Shown here piece after piece: positions 42,591-53,111 of a stretch of DNA of 64,000 bases (positions within the stretch are counted from its first letter, which is position 1; each line of letters begins with the position of its first letter). Under the pieces are notes generated by a model that worked only from the letters and a program-made list of their open reading frames with translations, was not told the origin of the DNA and did no database searches. The stretch covers positions 10,044,349 to 10,108,348 of the forward strand of contig NC_088318.1 of NCBI RefSeq assembly GCF_910592395.1. The letters are read 5' to 3'. A program made the translations under genes and the position numbers. This DNA comes from Lineus longissimus. Taxonomy: Eukaryota; Nemertea; Pilidiophora; Heteronemertea; Lineidae.

Positions 42591-43557
42591 CCCTGACTCC
42601 CGCAAACCTGCCCTCTTTGCCATCTGCAGGCTGCGATAATGCAATGGTGCCGGTAACATGGCACTCACTGCTGCAGACAACTTGCCAATCAGCGATGCCA
42701 ATTCCCTGACTGCCACATGCTGTTGCTTAAGCATATCTAGACACATCGACCTGATCTGGTGGAACTTGTCCTGCGGCATCCTGAACTGCATCTTTATGGT
42801 GTCTACAATGAACCCCAGATAGGAGTCCATGATTTGGCACGGCTCTAGCATTGACTTCACCCAATTTATTTTCCAACCCAATGCTTGGAGAAGCCACAGG
42901 GTGGACACTGTCTGACCTCTCAGAGTCTTGGGTACCTGGTGTAGCAGGATGAGGTCGTCCAGGAATATCATGAGTCTGTATCCCAAGCGCCTCAGAAGCC
43001 CGACTGGGACCCGCATTATTTTTGTAAACAACCTCGGTGCTGGGCCCAAACCGAAGGGAACCACCCGATACGCATAAGTCTTGGCCTTCCACTGGATGCA
43101 CAGGAAACGCTGGGTTTCCGTTGCTACTGGGACACAGAAATACGCATCTTTTAGATCGATCTTGATCATCCAATCGTTTGGTTGTACCAAGTTCTTCAAC
43201 ATTTCCAATGGTTGTTTAACCCCTTCAGATTGAATACCGGCCTGAATGTGCCGTCCTTTTTCGGTCTTAGAAACAAGTGGCTGATGTATTTTACCTTTGC
43301 TGGGTCTGTGACCTCTGATAGCACCCTCTTTTCCAACATTTCGTTGATTTCGGCGTCTATTTGTTTGGTCTCCTGTTCTGAGAACCTTGGGCTAAAACAC
43401 GTCAGTTTCTGGGGATGGTGTGTCTAACCAATCTATTTGATACCCTTGGACTGCCTCCAAGACCTGAGGGTCCCTTGTGACCTTTTCCAAATTCTTTATG
43501 CAACTTTTTATTCGTCCCCCACTGGCCCTTTATGCGGTGGAGGACTGAGCCCCAGAC
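42570..43557 (-). pseudogene. DIRS reverse transcriptase
   Basis: In the minus direction, frame one carries 'EINEMLEKRVLSEVTD' and 'HLFLRPKKDGTFRPVFNLKG'. A one-base shift near 43225 leads into 'VQPNDWMIKIDLKDAYFCVP', 'YRVVPFGLGPAPRLFTKIM' and the catalytic 'LMIFLDDLILLHQ' (FLDD). The thumb region follows to 42600. The upstream end is cut at 43557 by the inserted hairpin repeat A. Confidence 0.85.
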
Positions 43558-43606
43558 TTTTTGGCTCACCAAAGGGGAGTCTATACGATACCGCAGTGTC
43601 CGTCGT

Positions 43607-43644
<38 letters not shown>

Positions 43645-45020
43645 CGTCGTATCCTAGTTCAAAAACAGTGGCATCATATATCTTACGGGTTTTTAATTTG
43701 ATCTACTTTTCAAGGTCGCAGAGGTCAAATGGCGTGAATTGGCCGTTTGAGTGTAACTATGGCACGTTTCTCAACCACCAAAGCTATGAGCTTGAAACTT
43801 GGTACATATAACCCCCTATATCAGATAACCTCTGGTGCTGAATTTCAGCCTGATCTGATTCTTGACTTTGCCACCAGGGGGCCAAAACAGAAAAAGTAAG
43901 AAGTGCAATAGCCTGCTTATTAGCAAATTGTTTTTGATGAAATTTTTATGGCAGGGACCCCTAGCAAGGTTACCTCAGATGTTGCACGATTTTTCGGATT
44001 TGACCTACTTTTTAAGGTCGCAGAGGTCAAATGGCGTAAATTTGACCTTTTAGTGTAACTATGGCACGTTTCTCAACCGCAACAGTTATGAACTTGAAAC
44101 TTCGAACAAATGACCCCCTAGGTCAGTTGACCTTTTACACTGAATTTTGGTTCGGTCTGATTATTGACTTGGCCACCAGGGGGCCTAAACTCAAAACTCA
44201 AAAAGTGTGATTTCTCGCTTATTACTGATTTGTTTTTGATAAAAGTTTCATGGTAGGTACTCCCAGCAAGGATACATCACATATCTTACGGGTTTTTGAT
44301 TTGACCCACCTTTCAAGTTCACAGAGGTCAAAGTTGAAAACTTTACCGTTCTTGGTACGTTTTGTCGTTGTTCAATGTAAAGAGTTTTAATTTTGTGTAA
44401 TGATGCATCTAAGAAGCCACTATTTGTATGCCAAGTTTCAGCCAGATCGGAATTCAAATATGGCCGAAATTGCATGTTTTGTGGGTTTTTCCTCGTATTG
44501 TGGCAATTCAAAGGTCGTGAGTTCAAACCCCGGTCAAGGACAGCCAAAAATATTTTTATTTTTCATCTTTTCCTTTTTTCTTTTCTGAGTTCTATCTTAC
44601 ATTTTCTTCATTTTTTGATTTATTTGTTGCCATAGATTTAATTAGGCGGCCATCTTGGAAATCGTTTTTTGCCGATTGCTGTAGTGTAACGAGTGATGAA
44701 ATTGTTATGGTAAGGTGGATGTGTCTACATCACATATCACCCTGGTTTGTTATTTGACCTACCTGTCAGGGTCACTGAGGTCAAAGTTAAAAATATATTC
44801 ACCATTGTCATGGAGTGGCACAGTTTCCTCACTATCATTTTCACCTAGACTCTACAAGCTTGGAACCACAAGTCTCGGATTCACCACTTGGCCAGGGCCG
44901 GCTCTGAACTGGTCACAGATGCATGTATAAATTATGAGAGGCCTACATACTGTAGCACTTTCTGTAACTGTCTACTAAAAATACTTACGGTGAGCACAAT
45001 GGCCCCTGGCCGTTTCATTA
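43558..45020 (+). repeat. Hairpin-type repeat A (GCTCACC subfamily), 1463 bp, inside DIRS
   Basis: The left end is TTTTTGGCTCACCAAAGGGG followed by (GTC)n at 43603-43645. The right end is GGTGAGCACAATGGCCCCTG followed by GCCGTTTCATTA. The body holds ~300-bp units with CCACCAGGGGGC and TGACCT/AGGTCA blocks (about 43699, 44000, 44303, 44755) and a tRNA-arm-like piece at 44513. It is over 95% like repeat B by eye from about 43663 on. Short open frames in it are repeat artefacts. Confidence 0.85.
44513..44538 (+). other. tRNA T-arm-like segment in repeat A
   Basis: GGTCGTGAGTTCAAACCCCG followed by GTCAAG resembles a box B/T-stem-loop, with a T-rich stretch soon after. There is no full cloverleaf. 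The same sequence is at 46801-46826. Confidence 0.45.
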
Positions 45021-45629
45021 GCTCTAATGTTACCTGATCTAGTGGTAACCTCTCCAAAGGCCATTCGGGATTGGCTATCGCTGGGTTTGGTGACCGTTCC
45101 GGGTTTGCAATCGTTGTTGGCTCTGAAACAGAGTTTAACGTACCTTTTTTGTCGACCTCCTCTCGGGGTCCATTTCTTGCCTCCTCGACCTTGGGGGCCG
45201 CCTCTTGACGATGTCTTGTTGTTGTTGGCCGGCGTTTGCCGTTTATAGCCCCCGTCGTGTTGACCACGTGTCGGGGGCGCCCTGGTGAGCCCTTACCTTA
45301 TTTCTCTTGCTTTCTTCGTGCCTTTAGCCTTTTTGTGAAGGGCCTTGTAAAACTTATGGCCGAACAACTCCTTCTTGTTCCTTGCCAGTATGGCACTGTT
45401 CTATTTAGAAATCTAGCCATGTAGTAAACCTAGGATAGGTCTAGCATAGGTTTGCCACACCCACACCTGACCTAGGGTCAGCACACACTTCTCAATGTTC
45501 TTAAGCAGTTCATTTACTTCAAGCTCACCTTTACCTTCAGCAGCTTCTTCGACGGCACGCCAGACTGCTGTTAAGGGCCCCGTCACCTGTGATAACCTGG
45601 TTTGAGACTTAGTCATAGCATCATCCTGC
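45021..45629 (-). pseudogene. DIRS gag-like region, middle part
   Basis: Frames 45616-45413 ('LLKNIEKCVLTLGQVWVWQT') and 45267-45021 (basic, 'AAPKVEEARNGPREEVDKKG', then 'EWPLERLPLDQVTLELM') are the stretch of DIRS between the two inserted repeats. Stops at about 45413 and 45400 separate them. The second frame runs into repeat A at 45020. Confidence 0.7.
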
Positions 45630-45681
45630 TTTTTGGCTCACCGTAGGGGAGTCTATACGATACCGCAGTGTCCGTCCTCCG

Positions 45682-45713
<32 letters not shown>

Positions 45714-47307
45714 CGTCGTATCCTAGTTCAAAAACAGTGGCACGTTTTTTAACCGCTAGGCCTATGAACTTAAAACTTTGTACACATGACCCCCTAGGTC
45801 AGATGACCCGTGACACTAAATTTCTGTCCGATCTAATTCTCTACTTGTCCACCAGGGGGCCAAATGTGGATATCTAAAAAGTGTGATATCTCGCTTATTA
45901 GTGACTTGTTTTCGATAAAACTTTTGTGGTAGGTACTTTTGTGGTAGGTAGCAAGGATACATCATATATCTTACGGGTTTTTAATTTGATCTACTTTTCA
46001 AGGTCGCAGAGGTCAAATGGCGTGAATTGGCCGTTTGAGTGTAACTATGGCACGTTTCTCAACTACCAAAGCTATGAGCTTGAAACTTGGTACATATAAC
46101 CCCCTATATCAGATAACGTCTGGTGCTGAATTTCAGCCTGATCTGATTCTTGACTTTGCCACCAGGGGGCCAAAACAGAAAAAGTAAGAAGTGCAATAGC
46201 CTGCTTATTAGCAAATTGTTTTTGATGAAATTTTTATGGCAAGGACCCCTAGCAAGGTTACCTCAGATGTTGCACAATTTTTCGGATTTGACCTACTTTT
46301 TAAGGTCGCAGAGGTCAAATGGCGTAAATTTGCCGTTTGAGTGTAACTATGGCACGTTTCTCAACCGCAACAGTTATGAACTTGAAACTTTGAACAAATG
46401 ACCCCCTAGGTCAGTTGACCTTTTACACTGAATTTTGGTTCGGCCTGATTATTGACTTGGCCACCAGGGGGCCCAAACTCAAAACTCAAAAAGTGTGATT
46501 TCTCGCTTATTACTGATTTGTTTTTGATAAAAGTTTCATGGTAGGTACTCCCAGCAAGGATACATCACATATCTTACGGGTTTTTGATTTGACCCACCTT
46601 TCAAGTTCACAGAGGTCAAAGTTGAAAACTTTACCGTTCTTGGTACGTTTTGTCGTTGTTCAATGTAAAGAGTTTTAATTTTTTGTAATGATGCATCTAA
46701 GAAGCCACTATTTGTATGCCAAGTTTCAGCCAGATCGGAATTCAAATATGGCCGAAATTGCATGTTTTGTGGGTTTTTCCTCGTATTGTGGCAATCCAAA
46801 GGTCGTGAGTTCAAACCCCGGTCAAGGACAGCCAAAAATATTTTTATTTTTCATCTTTTCCTTTTTTCTTTTCTGAGTTCTATCTTACATTTTCTTCATT
46901 TTTTGATTTATTTGGTGCCATAGATTTAATTAGGCGGCCATCTTGGAAATCGTTTTTTGCCGATTGCTGTAGTGTAACGAGTGATGAAATTGTTATGGTC
47001 AGGTGGATGTGTCTACATCACATATCACCCTGGTTTGTTATTTGACCTACCTGTCAGGGTCACTGAGGTCAAGGTTAAAAATATATTCACCATTGTCATG
47101 GAGTGGCACGTTTCTTCACTATTATTTTCACCTAGACTCTACAAGCTTGGAACCACAAGTCTCGGATTCACCACTTGGCCAGGGCCGGCTCTGAACTGGT
47201 CACAGATGCATGTATAAATTATGAAAGGCCTACATACTGTAGCACTTTCTGTAACTGTCTACTAAAAATACTTACGGTGAGCACAATGGCCCCTGGCCGT
47301 TTCATTA
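45630..47307 (+). repeat. Hairpin-type repeat B (GCTCACC subfamily), 1678 bp, inside DIRS
   Basis: The left end is TTTTTGGCTCACCGTAGGGG followed by (GTC)n at 45678-45712. The right end is GGTGAGCACAATGGCCCCTG and GCCGTTTCATTA. CCTG occurs on both sides, a possible 4-bp target duplication. The body equals repeat A but keeps one more ~300-bp unit at the left. The DIRS gag frame can be followed on both sides. Confidence 0.85.
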
Positions 47308-47990
47308 ACCTGTTCTTTATCTTTGAACGGCAGCAGGTCCAGCATATCGCCCTCAAGTTTTGGTACATTAAAGATGCCATCCTTTGGGACAGGCGTCTCT
47401 TTCATCACCTTGAACCATGTCGTCCGACAAAAACTCCAGGAAATGCTTCTTGACATATGCCGCTTGGGCCGGCTTTCCGTCAAATGACGTGCACTAACAC
47501 CCTCGTCACCGCAGGGGTCAAAGCGTTGACACTTGCATTTTGTGTCGTGACCACTAGTACTAGCACTAGCTGTCACCCTGTCCCTGGTATGATGACGACG
47601 TTTGCGCTTATTTTTACGACCACGCCGGTGTTCCTCCTCAGAGCTACTATCATCATCATCAAGCGACTCATAGTCACTGGCACTGCTCGTGTTTGAGTCA
47701 TCCGACTTATAGCCCTGCCTCGATGAGGCCGAGGATTCCTCCCCATCATAGCTTAAACCATTAGAGAACTCGCCGGGACTGTCAAGTCCCACCACTTCTG
47801 GCGAGCCTGCCCTGGCCCTGTCAATGCATGTGCCATGCATTGCATGCACACCATGTGCATTAGGCCCAATAGCAGCCGACTCTTGTCTTGGCTTATGATG
47901 AATTTTGGGGATCTTAAACCCCTTCATCGCGCCCACACCTGAGCTAAATTTGCCCTGGGGCTTCTCTGTCGATGTTTCTACATCATTCTG
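47308..47990 (-). pseudogene. DIRS gag-like protein, N-terminal part
   Basis: The frame from 47936 reads 'GFKIPKIHHKPRQES', then a Ser/Asp/Glu-rich stretch, a basic cluster ('RRGRKNKRKRRHHTRDR') and 'LEGDMLDLLPFKDKEQVN', where repeat B interrupts it. The acidic and basic blocks suit a structural, nucleic-acid-binding protein. A G-run at 47989-48000 lies just upstream. Confidence 0.7.
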
Positions 47991-48059
47991 GGGGGGGGGG
48001 TTATCGCACCTTCCCCTTCCATACTCACCGCGATTTTTAGAGATTTTAAATCGAGTGAA

Positions 48060-48219
48060 ATGATATCCTTCTTGTCGAAAAGACAGCGGAAATCAAAGAT
48101 GGCGTATGGGTCATGGGAAAAAGTGGAATTGTTTTTGGAACGTTTGTTTTTTCGGCTGACCCTTGAATTCTGGAGCTGAATTCTGATTATTACATCTATT
48201 TACGGTTTATGAAATTAAA
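48060..48219. repeat. DIRS terminal inverted repeat (5' side of element)
   Basis: This is the reverse complement of 39671-39870 over its inner part (for example GGCGTATGGGTCATGGGAAA). Its outermost 39 bases are not in the other end but are found in the internal complementary region. Confidence 0.9.
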
Positions 48220-48806
48220 CTTGAAATAGAACAGAAGAAGCGACTTGATGTCACCAAAAATTTTATGAACACACCCTTAAAATGCATGTCACTTTAAACA
48301 TACCATGCACAAAGCACTGAAAGACCAATTCCAAACATTCATAATACATGTAATCCCACACACTCAACACAAGTTTCATGTTTCTTCTCCTGTTGCCAAT
48401 CAACAATGTAAACTTATTAGCACCAATCTTTACACACAACTACATGTAAGTTACCAACTCAAACCAAGCTAATTGTCACACCTTAAGACCATAATGGTTA
48501 TTCAAGTGTTCACCAAGCGACAGTGACTTTGACCAAACTTAATGTACAGTGTAGAGACACTGCAACATTTTGAAACAATTGACTAGTGAAACAATGCATG
48601 CAAATTTACTAACAACACAACCAAAAGTTAAAAGCATTCATACATGGCATCAAACAAGACAGATTTACCAAAAATCAAAGTAAGAATCGGTATCAAAATA
48701 GGTATCACCCACAAGGGAAATTCAGTGATCAACAAATAATGTGGTTAACCATTTGTCTAAATTTTGGAATGTTACCAACTATACAACATGAACAATGTTT
48801 CTCTGT
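48220..48806. other. Intergenic, AT-rich, no gene
   Basis: No convincing frame, repeat array or RNA gene is seen. Confidence 0.35.
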
Positions 48807-49492
48807 TTAACCCTTTCACTGCCGATGTCGCCGCTCGGCACAACGCTAATCCCTACTCGCTGTGCCGATGTCGCCGCTGTGCGACATTTTACCCTACCTC
48901 AGAAGATCGTCGATTATGAGCTTGCTGATCGAGTTTGTGCAAAATACAATAGATGGCGTGGTAGAGAAGTGAACACGCTTCAAAACGAAACTAACTTCCG
49001 TATTTCGAACAATGCAACTTTATTGAGTAAATTGAGGTTGAAATGGCGAAACATTTCCCGATGTGAAATATCCGCATTTTCGACTCACTTATATCAAGTA
49101 AATCACATATTTAAAAGAATATCAAGGCATGCAAAATGTTTGGATTGTGTTAGAAGATTGCAAGGGACTAGAATTGATGTAAAAAAGTTGTATTCTTGAT
49201 TGTTACATAACAGTTTTATTCAATACAAGAGAATTTGACCAACATTTAGTTTTCCTCATTATATATTCAAGATGGCGTCATGCAAATTGGTCATGACCTA
49301 CTTTTTCATATTTTTAAAATGAAGAGTAGGTCATACTGAACATTTTTTATATACATTATTTCACTCTGTCTCCAATGGATTTCTCATAAATTAGGTTCAT
49401 AAGAACCATGGTCGAAATTTGGAAAATATGGAAAATTCAACCGGCACAGCCAGTTGCAGAACAAAAAAATAAATTGGCAGCGAAAGGGTTAA
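48807..49492. mobile_element. piggyBac-type MITE with TTAA target duplication
   Basis: TTAA at 48807-48810 and 49489-49492 flank a 678-bp element. Its ends CCCTTTCACTGCC and GGCAGCGAAAGGG are inverted repeats (12 of 13). A tandem GCCGATGTCGCCGCT phrase is at 48822 and 48863. An open frame of 134 codons inside (48795-49199) shows no transposase motif. The TIR differs from the autonomous piggyBac at 9378, so it would need another transposase source. Confidence 0.85.
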
Positions 49493-49936
49493 GAAGCAAG
49501 ACTGAAATGAGACCAAAATTGTCCCATCTATCAAGATATCAACACAGCCTTAATTCTCTCTTACTCTGGTGACACAATGTCTACCTTGAACAGAGGCGCT
49601 CTCCCCCACACAATAAGCACCATCCATCAAAAGATTTACCAAATACACGATGTTTATCAAAATAATGCATTATCTGAATTGCCTATGTGTGAACAAATTA
49701 TCAAAATAGAGATTCTGAGTAAAATTTTGCATCGCTGCTAAATCTCAAATGGCTAGTTCCCTGACTTAGTTAAATCATAACAAATGCAAACAAATATGCA
49801 AAATACTCCAACAGTTTCATATGTACATCAGATCATAAAATTCAAGGTTCAATTGTCCTACTTTCACTCGCTCCAATAAACTGTCAAACTTAATGTAGAA
49901 AACCTCATTTTAGTATGGCAGTTACAGGCCACAGCC
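49493..49936. other. Intergenic, no gene
   Basis: This AT-rich flank lies between the MITE and the Harbinger element. Nothing coding or repeated was recognised. Confidence 0.35.
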
Positions 49937-50237
49937 TAAAGGCGACATTCCACGTGAGAGTTTTCTCTCAGAAGTTCACTCTCAGACACTCTCAGACACC
50001 AAGTCGCATGTGGACAAGATGCTGCGAGCAGCTGTCCGAGAGCGATCAATAAATGTCAGAAGTGTATAGCTGGGCGATCTTATGTCCTGTGGACGGACCA
50101 AAGGTAGGTCATTTCGGACACTTTTTGTTAAGTCAGATAGTGCTCTCAATGAATAGGACTGGTTCTTTTTTGCAATAAACTTCCAGCAAGTATTCAATGC
50201 ATTGGTCATTTGGCGCATATGCATAGCTACCAGCAAC

Positions 50238-50566
50238 ATGGAAGCAAGCAAAGAGGAACGACTCCAACTGATAGCTGTGTATGAGGGCAACCCGTGCCTA
50301 TGAGATGTGCAATCTAATCTCTACAGAGACAGGGGAAAGAAGGCGTTGGCGTGGAAAGAAATTGGGGCAGTTGTGGAGAGAGATGTTATAGAATACCAAC
50401 GGATGATACACAACCTCCGAAATCAGTACTCAGCTGAGATAAAGAAGATGGGGAAAAAAAGTCAGGGCAAGGCACTGATGAAAACTACGTGTCAAAATGG
50501 CCGTTCTTTCAAGTGCTCGTGTTCATTAAGGGAGGAATGCCAGGAAGAAATTCAACAACTAATTTG
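50238..50566 (+). pseudogene. Harbinger MADF/Myb-like protein (copy 2)
   Basis: ATG at about 50238 gives 'MEASKEERLQLIAVYEG', then a TGA where copy 1 has the Trp codon of 'NPCLWDVQ'. The frame then continues through 'KKALAWKEIGAVVERDVIEY'. The coding end is displaced by the large insertion at 50567. The single nonsense change makes this copy inactive. Confidence 0.8.
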
Positions 50567-50589
50567 CACTGGACGAAAAATTAAATTTC

Positions 50590-51230
50590 AGTCGGCTTAA
50601 AGATGCCTTAAACATGACTGAAACACATTCTTTCAGTTGCCTTTAAGCAAAAATTAAAGACACTGAATGGTGCTTAAAGTCAAAGCTGAAAGTGATTTAA
50701 TGGCCGATCTATTTCAGTGTCTTTCAGTCATCTTTACCTTCCACTTAAAGGTAGCTGAAATGTCTATTAAAGCCGTGTAAAAGATCACTAAAGGTCCATC
50801 TTTCAGCCATCTTTAAGGTCACTTAAATGAGCATGTCGGATCACCTTTCAGCCATCTTTATGGTCACTTAAAGTAGAACCAAAGGACCATCTTTCAGCCA
50901 TCTTTAAGGACACTTAAATCAGCACGAGGGATCATCTTTCAGCCATCTTAAAGGTCACTTAAATCAGCAAGAGGGATCATCTTTCAGCCATCTTCATGGT
51001 CACTTAAATCAGCACGAGGGATCATCTTTCAGCCATCTTTATGGTCACTTAAAGTAGAACAAAGGACCATCTTAAAGGTCACTTAAATCAGCACAAGGGA
51101 CCATCTTTCAGCCATCTTTATGGTCACATGAAAGATAACAAATGACCATCTTTCAGCATTCACAGGAAAACCAATGATCTTTCAGCCATCTTTCAACTGA
51201 AAGCATTTTCCCGTTATCATGGTCATCTGT
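50590..51230. repeat. Left subterminal repeat array of the 11.3-kb transposon
   Basis: Units of about 45 bp contain ATCTTTCAGCCATCTTTA and GGTCACTTAAAT/AGT, with starts near 50797, 50841, 50887, 50931 and 50977. The TTTAAG/TTTCAG words are scattered on both strands from 50590. A likely role is transposase binding. Confidence 0.8.
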
Positions 51231-51299
51231 CATATGCAGTTATTCCATTATAAAACAGATGCAAGACACAATTCTATCAAAAAATCAACTTTATTGAAA

Positions 51300-51745
51300 A
51301 ACGCAAGTATTTTAACTTCATAAAAATTAACAGTAGTAAACAGTAGTTTTTAACAGTAGTGAACAGTAGTAAAACAGATGCAAGACACAATTATTGAAAA
51401 ACGCAAGTATTTTAACTTCATAAAAATTAACAGTAGTAAACAGTAGTTGTTAACAGTAGTGAACAGTAGTAAAACAGATGCAAGACACAATTATTGAAAA
51501 ACGCAAGTATTTTAACTTCATAAAAATTAACAGTAGTAAACAGTAGTTTTTAACAGTAGTGAACAGTAGTAAAACAGATGCAAGACACAATTATTGAAAA
51601 ACGCAAGTATTTTAACTTCATAAAAATTAACAGTAGTGAACAGTAGTTTTTAACAGTAGTGAACAGTAGTAAAACAGATGCAAGACACAATTATTGAAAA
51701 ACGCAAGTATTTTAACTTCATAAAAATTAACAGTAGTGAACAAAG
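51300..51745. repeat. 100-bp tandem repeat, about 4.5 units
   Basis: AAAACAGATGCAAGACACAA recurs at 51371, 51471, 51571 and 51671, exactly 100 bp apart, with an earlier copy at 51252. Each unit ends in several AACAGTAGT words. Units are nearly identical, so the array is young. It lies between the left subterminal zone and the accessory gene. Confidence 0.9.
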
Positions 51746-51749
51746 TAGT

Positions 51750-52139
51750 GCCTACATTTTGTACAATAATACCTGAGGACAAATTAACACAATTATTCAT
51801 AAATCATGAGGTCATCTTCATGCTTTGATAGTCACATTATCACCATTAGTAAAACCAGCATCTTAAAGGGAATGGATCTCCGATTCAACCCAGAATTTGA
51901 CCCCTTTCTAAGAGTTTGGAATTCTAAAAGCACCGAAATCAAAAAGTGATATTTTCAAGTGCCCATGATGTACTCAAAACTATAATCAATCGTTACTATT
52001 GATTGTTGGCTTTGTAAATGCATTCTAACCATCTGAAATTAGACTTGGTAAACATGTCTGCTTCAAGTCACTAAGTGACCATACCCTTTAAGAGTTCTTC
52101 CTAGTACTAGGACTTACAGGGATGGAACACATCGAGCCT
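51750..52139. other. Transposon interior, no gene
   Basis: This AT-rich segment is downstream of the accessory gene's stop. No clear AATAAA on the minus strand and no other feature were recognised. Confidence 0.35.
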
Positions 52140-53108
52140 CTAGATATGTCGGACTGCCCAGTCTGGGGCCTGCGCTGGTGCCGGACGTTTTGAAATGACA
52201 TTTGGCACGTCCCGTCGCCTCTCCAGGGCCATTGCCTTCTGGAGGGGCGACAGGGAGAGCTCATTGATCCTCCTCAGTTTTTTCTTTATGTTCTTGACTT
52301 TCGTTCTCTCCCAAGGGAGACGCTTGACAACCAGGAATTTTCGTTCTTTGCCATCCTCTACTTCGACGTCGGATTCCTCCGAGCTTAGAAGTTCTGGGAG
52401 ACTCAGTATGATTTTTGCCTCCTCAAGTTCCTCCGGTTCCCATGGTGGTGATTTAGCCTTTGAGAAGGCCATTGACATTTTGTTTAATTTCTGAAGGGGA
52501 AAAAACATGACTTAGGTTATATCACCCTCTTTTTTAACAGATATCACTATGCAACACCGACCATATTCGATATACAGTACTGTCGACAATATGGCTGTGA
52601 TAGGGCCAACGGCGAAATCATCATTCTTTCCGAAACGGACCGTAGACTTTCAGAGGGGTTGTTCAAAAGAGTACTCTCTGTACGCTCATGAAAATGGTGG
52701 ATGACCCCTTATTGAACCTCTTACTCCTGATCATACATGCATTACCTTCTGGCACAGTCAATGTCTGTTAAAGGGCCTGTAACCCGACTACAACCCCGAA
52801 TTCAGCGCCCCTCGTGATTACTCATCCACTAGTACAATGCATATAGGATGGCTTATACACGGTAGCCTGCCAATGCATGGACTGCGACTATCATTACCAG
52901 AATAGGGGTGATTACTACTGATTAACATGTGTGCGACAGCTTAACGGGTGCATTCCCCTTTAACTTAGGATATAAATAACTCTGCAAAATTAAATTACCT
53001 CACGCATCCTCCCCTGGCGTCTGCATCTCCTTGCATGCTCTAATGACAGCCCTTTTTGCGTCCTATTATGGGAGTCCCTGTCACTTTTGAATTTACACCG
53101 GAGTGCAG
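52140..53108 (-). CDS. Accessory gene of the 11.3-kb transposon, last two exons (function unknown)
   Basis: Two minus-strand exons join in phase: 53108-52999 (acceptor TATTTCAG, donor GTAATT) and 52490-52140 (acceptor CCCCTTCAG, stop at 52140). The first reads 'RKFKSDRDSHN'-like basic sequence and 'SLEHARRCRRQGRMRE'. The second starts 'KLNKMSMAFSKAKSPPWEPE', then has an acidic patch ('LLSSEESDVEVEDGKER'), 'LPWERTKVKNIKKKLRRINE' and ends 'RPAPAQAPDWAVRHI'. A first exon ending in phase 1 must lie further right; I could not pick it. The sequence looks like a conserved DNA- or transposase-binding partner. I recall similar unnamed invertebrate proteins with an 'LPWRS...L...D' motif, but give no function. 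Confidence 0.6.
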
Positions 53109-53111
53109 CTG

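Larger units (their letters stand above)
39671..48219 (-). mobile_element. DIRS retrotransposon, full structure, with two nested hairpin repeats
   Basis: Inverted terminal repeats match between about 39741-39870 and 48060-48192. The extreme ends (39671-39741 and 48181-48219) are both found, complemented and joined, in an internal complementary region at 40587-40693. That is the defining DIRS arrangement. The minus-strand gene order is gag (47936-47308 and 45629-45021), RT (43557-42570), RNase H (42590-41521) and tyrosine recombinase (42220-40740). The total is 8549 bp, of which about 3.1 kb are the two inserted repeats. Several frameshifts and stops make it inactive. Confidence 0.9.

Noticed and set aside
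43437-46876. Several plus-strand frames of 60-124 codons, including poly-Arg and duplicates
   Set aside because: They are the same non-coding hairpin repeats A and B read through; poly-Arg comes from (GTC)n.
48795-49199. 134-codon frame inside the piggyBac MITE
   Set aside because: No DDE or zinc motif; the frame starts outside the element and covers its GC-rich tandem phrase.
51300-51745. CRISPR-like array
   Set aside because: The units are contiguous 100-bp tandems without unique spacers, in a eukaryotic transposon.
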